NCBI GenBank assembly: GCA_902776365.1
Contig: CACYPU010000009.1
Location: 62,001-126,000 of the forward strand
From: an uncultured Bacteroidota bacterium
Lineage (GTDB): Bacteria; Bacteroidota; Bacteroidia; Bacteroidales; P3
Length of the DNA: 64,000 nucleotides
Reading direction: 5' to 3'
Positions within the stretch are counted from its first letter, which is position 1; every line of letters begins with the position of its first letter. The translations under genes were made by a program, and so were the position numbers. The notes beneath the pieces were generated by a model, which ran no database searches, was not told the origin of the DNA, and saw nothing but the letters and a program-made list of their open reading frames with translations. Of this stretch, positions 59,815 to 64,000 are shown one piece after another.

Positions 59815-60576
59815 TTATTTGTTTTCAATGAATTCGTGAGTGGTGAGGATGTCGGGTCCGTTGGCAGTGATGGCCACGGTGTGCTCGTAGTGTGCCGCGG
59901 GCTTGCCGTCGCGTGTGCGGCAGGTCCAGCCGTCCTCCTTGGAGAACTTGACATTCTTGGAGCCCATGCAGACCATCGGTTCGACAGCGATGACCATGCC
60001 TTCCTTAAGGAGAGGTCCGGTGCCCTTGGTTCCGAAGTTGGGGACATTGGGCGACTCGTGCATCTGGAATCCCACGCCGTGGCCGCAGAGCTCGCGGACG
60101 ACGGAGTAGCCGTTCTTCTCGCAGTGCATCTGCACGGCATGGCTGATATCCCCCACCCTGTTCCCGGCTTTGCATTTGTCGAGGCCAATATAGAGGGCCT
60201 CGCGGGTCACTTTCATCAGACGCTGCATCTCAGGACTGATTTCACCGACGGCGAAGGTGTAGGCCGAGTCGGCGACATAGCCGTTGAGTTCGATGACACA
60301 GTCAAGACTGACATTGTCGCCCTCCTTGATGAAGAGGTCGCCGGGGATGCCGTGGACCACCACATCGTTGACGGAGATGCAGAATGCCGATGGGAAGCCC
60401 TCGAAGCCCTTACAGAGGGGTTTGGCCCCATTGTCGCGGATGTACTGCTCGCCAATCTGGTTGAGGAAGGCGGTAGTGACACCCGGACGGATGTGACGGC
60501 CAACCTCCGCGAGAGTTTTCCCGAGGAGGAGGCCGGCATCACGTATGAGCTCGATTTCTTCTTTTGTCTTGAGCCA
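59815..60576 (-). CDS. map: Methionine aminopeptidase, 5' end damaged
   Basis: Readable from TGG 60576 (just after an in-frame TGA at 60579), with sequence LKTKEEIELIRDAGLLLGKT to the normal end ANGPDILTTHEFIENK at 59815. Metal ligands are present: Asp in VSLDCVIELNG, His in GHGVGFQMHE, Glu in EPMVCMG and HTVAITANG. The first in-frame start codon is a GTG at 60363, which would remove the N-terminal third; no ATG remains at the expected place. The secY tail and the map start seem lost (see secY). MetAP removes initiator methionine and is essential. Confidence 0.85.
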   Translation of the reverse strand, partial: WLKTKEEIELIRDAGLLLGKTLAEVGRHIRPGVTTAFLNQIGEQYIRDNGAKPLCKGFEGFPSAFCISVNDVVVHGIPGDLFIKEGDNVSLDCVIELNGYVADSAYTFAVGEISPEMQRLMKVTREALYIGLDKCKAGNRVGDISHAVQMHCEKNGYSVVRELCGHGVGFQMHESPNVPNFGTKGTGPLLKEGMVIAVEPMVCMGSKNVKFSKEDGWTCRTRDGKPAAHYEHTVAITANGPDILTTHEFIENK

Positions 60577-61849
60577 TCAGGAGGTGGCTCTCGATCTGCT
60601 GGAGAGTGTCGAGGATGACACCCACAAGGATGAGCAGCGAGGTGCCGCCGTAGAACTGGGCGAACTGCGAAGTCACACCGAAGAGACGGACGATGGCGGG
60701 CAGGATAGCCACGATGGCGAGGAAGATGGAACCCGGGAGGGTGACCTTGGAAAGGATGCTCTCCAGGTACTCGGCGGTTTTGCGACCAGGCTTGACACCA
60801 GGGATGAAACCACCGTTCTTCTTCATATCGTCGGCCATCTGGTTGGGGTTGATAGCAATGGCGGTGTAGAAGTAAGTGAAGACAACAACGAGGATGAAGA
60901 ACACCAGGTTGTACCAGAAGCCGTTGTAGTCGGAGAAAGCAATTGCGAAACTGTTATCGGTATTGTCAGAGAATCCCATGAAGGTGATGGGCAGGAACAT
61001 GATGGCCTGGGCGAAGATGATGGGCATCACACCGGCAGCATTGACCTTGATGGGAATATACTGACGGACGCCGCCATACTGTTTGTTGCCCACGATGCGC
61101 TTGGCATACTGAACAGGAATTCTGCGGGTACCCTGCACCAGCAGGATGACCAAAAGGATGACCACAAGGAGGACAACGATTTCGACGAGGAACATCGGGA
61201 GACGGCCGCTCTGCTCAATACGGGTCATGAATTCACCGAACAGTGCGAACGGCAGACGGGCGATGATACCAATCATAATCAACAGTGAGATACCGTTACC
61301 GACACCCTTGTCGGTGATGCGCTCGCCGAGCCACATCACGAAGAGGGTACCGCTAACCAGGATGACGATGCTGGAAATCCAGAACCAACCGTCGGCGCCA
61401 TTGAAGAAAGCAGTGGAGCTGGCGGAAAGCTGATATTTCATGTTCTGGATGTAGGCAGGAGCCTGTGCAGCGGTGACCGCAACAGTAAGCCAACGGGTGA
61501 TTTGATTCATCTTTCTACGGCCACTTTCTCCTTCTCTCTGCATTTTCTGGAACTTGGGGACAACCATCACCAACAGCTGGATGACAATCGAAGCTGTGAT
61601 GTAGGGCATGATACCCAAAGCGAAGATGGAGGCATTGGAGAAAGCTCCACCCGAGAACATGTTGAGAAGTCCCATCAGTCCCTGGCTGCTACTCTCTCTG
61701 AATGCACCAAGCTGAGCAGGATCAACACCCGGCAGGATGACATAGCAACCGATGCGGTAGACCAACACCAACGAGATGGTGTAAAGAATACGTTTCCGCA
61801 GGTCCTCAATCGACCAGATGTTTTTAAGTGTCTGTATTAAACGCTTCAT
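60539..61849 (-). CDS. secY: Protein translocase subunit SecY, altered C-terminus
   Basis: 436 residues with ten hydrophobic helices; conserved segments include GGAFSNASIFALGIMPYITA, the plug-like and lateral-gate helices, and VNAAGVMPIIFAQAIMF. SecY forms the protein-conducting channel. The C-terminus is wrong: after DTLQQIESHLLM the frame reads AQDKRRNRAHT, which is the map N-terminal DNA in another frame, instead of the usual basic tail of about 14-18 residues. The loss of about 50-100 nt between secY and map explains both. Confidence 0.92.
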   Translation of the reverse strand: MKRLIQTLKNIWSIEDLRKRILYTISLVLVYRIGCYVILPGVDPAQLGAFRESSSQGLMGLLNMFSGGAFSNASIFALGIMPYITASIVIQLLVMVVPKFQKMQREGESGRRKMNQITRWLTVAVTAAQAPAYIQNMKYQLSASSTAFFNGADGWFWISSIVILVSGTLFVMWLGERITDKGVGNGISLLIMIGIIARLPFALFGEFMTRIEQSGRLPMFLVEIVVLLVVILLVILLVQGTRRIPVQYAKRIVGNKQYGGVRQYIPIKVNAAGVMPIIFAQAIMFLPITFMGFSDNTDNSFAIAFSDYNGFWYNLVFFILVVVFTYFYTAIAINPNQMADDMKKNGGFIPGVKPGRKTAEYLESILSKVTLPGSIFLAIVAILPAIVRLFGVTSQFAQFYGGTSLLILVGVILDTLQQIESHLLMAQDKRRNRAHT

Positions 61850-61864
61850 TGTGACAGTTTTGTA

Positions 61865-62314
61865 TTATTCGATTACGGTAGCAACACCACCTTTTTCCTC
61901 GATGGCCTTCTTGGCGGTAGCCGAGAAAGCGTGAGCGGTGACGTTGACGGCTTTGGCGAGTTCGCCGCGACCCAAAATCTTGATGCGGTCCTTGCCAGAG
62001 ATAAGTCCGTTCTGCTGGAACACGTCGAGATTGAAGTCGGTGATATTCTTGGCTTCGGCAAGAGCGTTGAGGGTGTCGATGTTGATGCCGACATATTCAA
62101 CACGGTTGATATTCTTGAAGCCGAATTTCGGAACACGGCGATAGAGGGGCATCTGACCACCCTCGAAGCCGACTTTCTGATGGTAGCCGGAACGAGCCTT
62201 GGCACCCTTGTTACCGCGTGTGGCAGTGCCGCCCTTGCCGGAGCCGGCGCCACGACCGATACGTTTGGAGTGCTTGATAGAACCTTCAGCGGGTTTGAGA
62301 TTACTTAAGTTCAT
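61865..62314 (-). CDS. rplO: 50S ribosomal protein L15
   Basis: 149 residues. Characteristic Gly-rich N-terminus RIGRGAGSGKGGTATRGNKG and GFEGGQMPLYRRVPKFGF. Assembles in the large subunit late. Gap of 15 nt to secY. Confidence 0.97.
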   Translation of the reverse strand: MNLSNLKPAEGSIKHSKRIGRGAGSGKGGTATRGNKGAKARSGYHQKVGFEGGQMPLYRRVPKFGFKNINRVEYVGINIDTLNALAEAKNITDFNLDVFQQNGLISGKDRIKILGRGELAKAVNVTAHAFSATAKKAIEEKGGVATVIE

Positions 62315-62340
62315 TATATGTTTCCTTTCTTCTTTACAGA

Positions 62341-62520
62341 TTAAATTTCTTCGACAGTGATGAGGTGCTTGACGTGCTCAATCATACCCATAATCTGAGG
62401 GGTAGCTTCCACCTCGCGGGTGTGGTTGATGCGACGCAGACCGAGGGCTTCCATCGTGCGTTTCTGACGGGCGGGACGGCCAATGATACTTCTGACCTGT
62501 TTGATTCTGAGTTTCTTCAT
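62341..62520 (-). CDS. rpmD: 50S ribosomal protein L30
   Basis: 59 residues, MKKLRIKQVRSIIGRPARQK to KHLITVEEI, too short for many gene callers. Contains the L30 core (LGLRRINHTREVEATPQIMG). Located between rplO and rpsE as usual. Confidence 0.95.
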   Translation of the reverse strand: MKKLRIKQVRSIIGRPARQKRTMEALGLRRINHTREVEATPQIMGMIEHVKHLITVEEI

Positions 62521-62539
62521 TTTCTTGACCTCCTATTAA

Positions 62540-63058
62540 TTAACCGTTAAACACTTTGTCGAGGGAGATACCGCGCAGCTGGGACACCGTATAGGGATCC
62601 TTCATCTGGAGAAGGGCGTTGATGGTGGCCTTCACCACGCTGTGGGGGTTCGAGGAACCCTTGCACTTGGCAAGCACGTCCTTCACGCCGACGCTCTCGA
62701 GGACAGCGCGCATAGCACCGCCGGCGATGACACCGGTACCGGGGGCAGCGGGTTTCAGGAACACTTTGGCACCGCTGTACTTACCGCACTGCTCGTGGGG
62801 GATGGTACCCTTGAGGACGGGGACGCGGATGAGGTTCTTCTTGGCGTCGTCGATACCTTTCTGGACGGCGGCCTGGACTTCCTTGGCCTTACCGAGGCCG
62901 TAGCCCACAACACCGTTTTCATTTCCAATAACGACGATGGCAGCAAAGGTGAAGGTTCTACCACCTTTGGTGACCTTGGTGACGCGATTGATAGCGACAA
63001 GACGATCTTTGAATTCGATCTCGCTTGATTTTACTCTTTTAATGTTTACTTCTGCCAT
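62540..63058 (-). CDS. rpsE: 30S ribosomal protein S5
   Basis: 172 residues. Double-stranded-RNA-binding N-domain ([39 protein letters not shown]) and C-terminal [21 protein letters not shown]5 controls fidelity. Normal length. Confidence 0.97.
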   Translation of the reverse strand: MAEVNIKRVKSSEIEFKDRLVAINRVTKVTKGGRTFTFAAIVVIGNENGVVGYGLGKAKEVQAAVQKGIDDAKKNLIRVPVLKGTIPHEQCGKYSGAKVFLKPAAPGTGVIAGGAMRAVLESVGVKDVLAKCKGSSNPHSVVKATINALLQMKDPYTVSQLRGISLDKVFNG

Positions 63059-63065
63059 GACTTTA

Positions 63066-63419
63066 TTAGAATTTTAAACCACCTTCTCTGGCACCGTCGG
63101 CCAAGCTCTTCACGCGGCCGTGGTAGAGGTAACCATTACGGTCAAAAACAACGGTATTGATACCAGCGGCAATGGCGCGCTCGGCAACGGCTTTGCCGAC
63201 CTTGGCGGCCACTTCGCTCTTTGTGCCACTCTTTTCAAAGCCTTTCTCGAGGGAAGAGGCTGCGGTCAGTGTCACACCTTTTACATCGTCAATCACCTGG
63301 GCATAGATTTCCTTGTTGCTTCTGAAAACCGACAGGCGAGGCATCTCAGCGGTACCGCTGACTTTATGACGGATGCGGAATTTAATCTTTGTTCTTCTTA
63401 TGTCTTTTTTTGTTGCCAT
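63066..63419 (-). CDS. rplR: 50S ribosomal protein L18
   Basis: 117 residues. [20 protein letters not shown], then [20 protein letters not shown] and the C-terminal [19 protein letters not shown]. Binds 5S rRNA. Spacing to rpsE 7 nt. Confidence 0.97.
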   Translation of the reverse strand: MATKKDIRRTKIKFRIRHKVSGTAEMPRLSVFRSNKEIYAQVIDDVKGVTLTAASSLEKGFEKSGTKSEVAAKVGKAVAERAIAAGINTVVFDRNGYLYHGRVKSLADGAREGGLKF

Positions 63420-63465
63420 AACAATTTTTCTTTTGGCTTTTTGGCAAATCTTTTTACCTTACTAT

Positions 63466-64000
63466 TTATTTAGCAGCAGCTTTACCAGCTTTCTTACGAA
63501 TCTCTTCGCCCTGGAAGCGGATACCTTTACCCTTGTAGGGCTCAGGCTTGCGGAGCGAACGGATCTTGGCGGCGGCGAGGCCGAGGATCTGCTTGTCGCA
63601 GCAGGTCATGGTAATGATGGGGTTCTTACCTTTCTCGGTGACGGTCTCGACCTTGATTTCGGGAGCGAGCTCGAAGAAAATCTTGTGCGAGTAACCGAGG
63701 TCCATCTCCATGACGTTGCCGGTGGCCTGGACTTTGTAACCCACGCCGATGACTTCCTGGACGGTCTTGAAACCTTCGCTGACACCTTTCACCATGTTGG
63801 CGGCAAGGGCGCGATAGAGGCCGTGCTGGGCTTTGGTCTCACGTTCGTCGTTGGGACGGTTGAAGTGGAGCACGCCATCTTCAACTTTCATCTCAATCAT
63901 GGGGTTGACTTTCTGGCTGAGTTCTCCGAGGGGACCCTTGACGGTCAGCACGTTGTCATCAGAAATCTTCACTTCGACACCTTTGGGAAGGTGGATGGGC
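63466..64000 (-). CDS. rplF: 50S ribosomal protein L6, partial at window edge
   Basis: The frame stays open to the window end, starting with PIHLPKGVEVKISDDNVLTV, so the first 10 or so codons lie outside. The rest is complete: KGPLGELSQKVNPMIEMKVE, AANMVKGVSEGFKTVQEVIG, then PEPYKGKGIRFQGEEIRKKA. L6 binds 23S rRNA near the factor site. The spc operon gene order (rplF-rplR-rpsE-rpmD-rplO-secY-map-infA-rpmJ-rpsM-rpsK-rpsD-rpoA-rplQ) is normal for Bacteroidota. Confidence 0.97.
   Translation of the reverse strand, partial: PIHLPKGVEVKISDDNVLTVKGPLGELSQKVNPMIEMKVEDGVLHFNRPNDERETKAQHGLYRALAANMVKGVSEGFKTVQEVIGVGYKVQATGNVMEMDLGYSHKIFFELAPEIKVETVTEKGKNPIITMTCCDKQILGLAAAKIRSLRKPEPYKGKGIRFQGEEIRKKAGKAAAK

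Noticed and set aside
1..64000. tRNA, rRNA or insertion sequence genes
   Set aside because: No cloverleaf, no rRNA sequence and no transposase reading frame was found.

Overview
The window is a chromosome segment of a Bacteroidota bacterium, most likely an uncultured Bacteroidales lineage. The evidence is direct: three secreted proteins end in type IX secretion (T9SS) C-terminal sorting domains with YPNP-type or equivalent motifs; promoters match the Bacteroidota form (TTG about 19-22 nt before TAnnTTTG, e.g. 5844-5873 and 51496-51528); and the ribosomal proteins, lipoproteins and class II ribonucleotide reductase look like Bacteroidales proteins. Genes are GC-rich and spacers are AT-rich. 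I see no rRNA, tRNA, CRISPR array or insertion sequence.

Layout. 1-5834: lipoprotein operon (TPR protein, DUF4292-like protein, LolA-like protein), TadA, a nucleotidyltransferase and a methyltransferase. 5835-8916: rplM-rpsI-rpsB-tsf, ending in a strong terminator. 9052-10512 (minus): TonB protein and a radical SAM protein. 10588-19407: mrdA-rodA-clpX-cobB, a small membrane protein, an Ig-like lipoprotein and a polysaccharide flippase. 19404-24405: M48 protease fused to a probable beta-barrel, a secreted protein and an outer-membrane protein. 24542-30168: NrdJ, a serine-peptidase-like lipoprotein and an iron alcohol dehydrogenase. 30258-38373 (minus): two large T9SS cargo proteins around an ECF sigma factor, a putative anti-sigma factor and a small membrane protein. 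38455-46421: pyridoxal kinase-like protein, Na/Pi cotransporter, thyA, mannose-1-phosphate guanylyltransferase, a secreted protein and asnS. 46513-51062: dispanin-like protein, broken Bro-N gene, ribD, YigZ, SDR and a lipid kinase. 51552-56275: PcrA/UvrD helicase, CotH-like T9SS protein and dtd. 56350-64000 (minus): the 3' half of the spc/alpha ribosomal operon, rplQ back to a partial rplF.

The most unusual signal is a family of short tandem arrays with 7- to 14-bp units, found at about 25 places. The units differ from place to place. Arrays lie in spacers and also, always in frame, inside ordinary genes: thyA, the mannose-1-phosphate guanylyltransferase gene, ribD (twice), the flippase gene (twice), pcrA (twice), the Ig-like lipoprotein gene (three times) and cotH (four times). 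Some supply functional peptide: the hydrophobic core of two signal peptides and the run just before the T9SS YPNP motif in two paralogues. Several are paired as inverted arms or sit next to a mini-hairpin with a 3-nt loop. A related long hairpin upstream of the TPR lipoprotein gene (32-bp stem) and of thyA (23-bp stem) shows compensatory base changes. The best-known parallel is the short tandemly repeated repetitive (STRR) heptamers of cyanobacteria; I know of no description of this set.

A second oddity is a group of losses inside conserved genes: rpsI lacks about 28 codons in frame, rpsB and the Bro-N gene each lack some 55-75 nt out of frame, and the secY-map junction has lost the secY tail and the map start codon. 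rpsM and rpsK are joined in one open frame. Losses in essential genes suggest assembly or strain-mixing errors until reads show otherwise.
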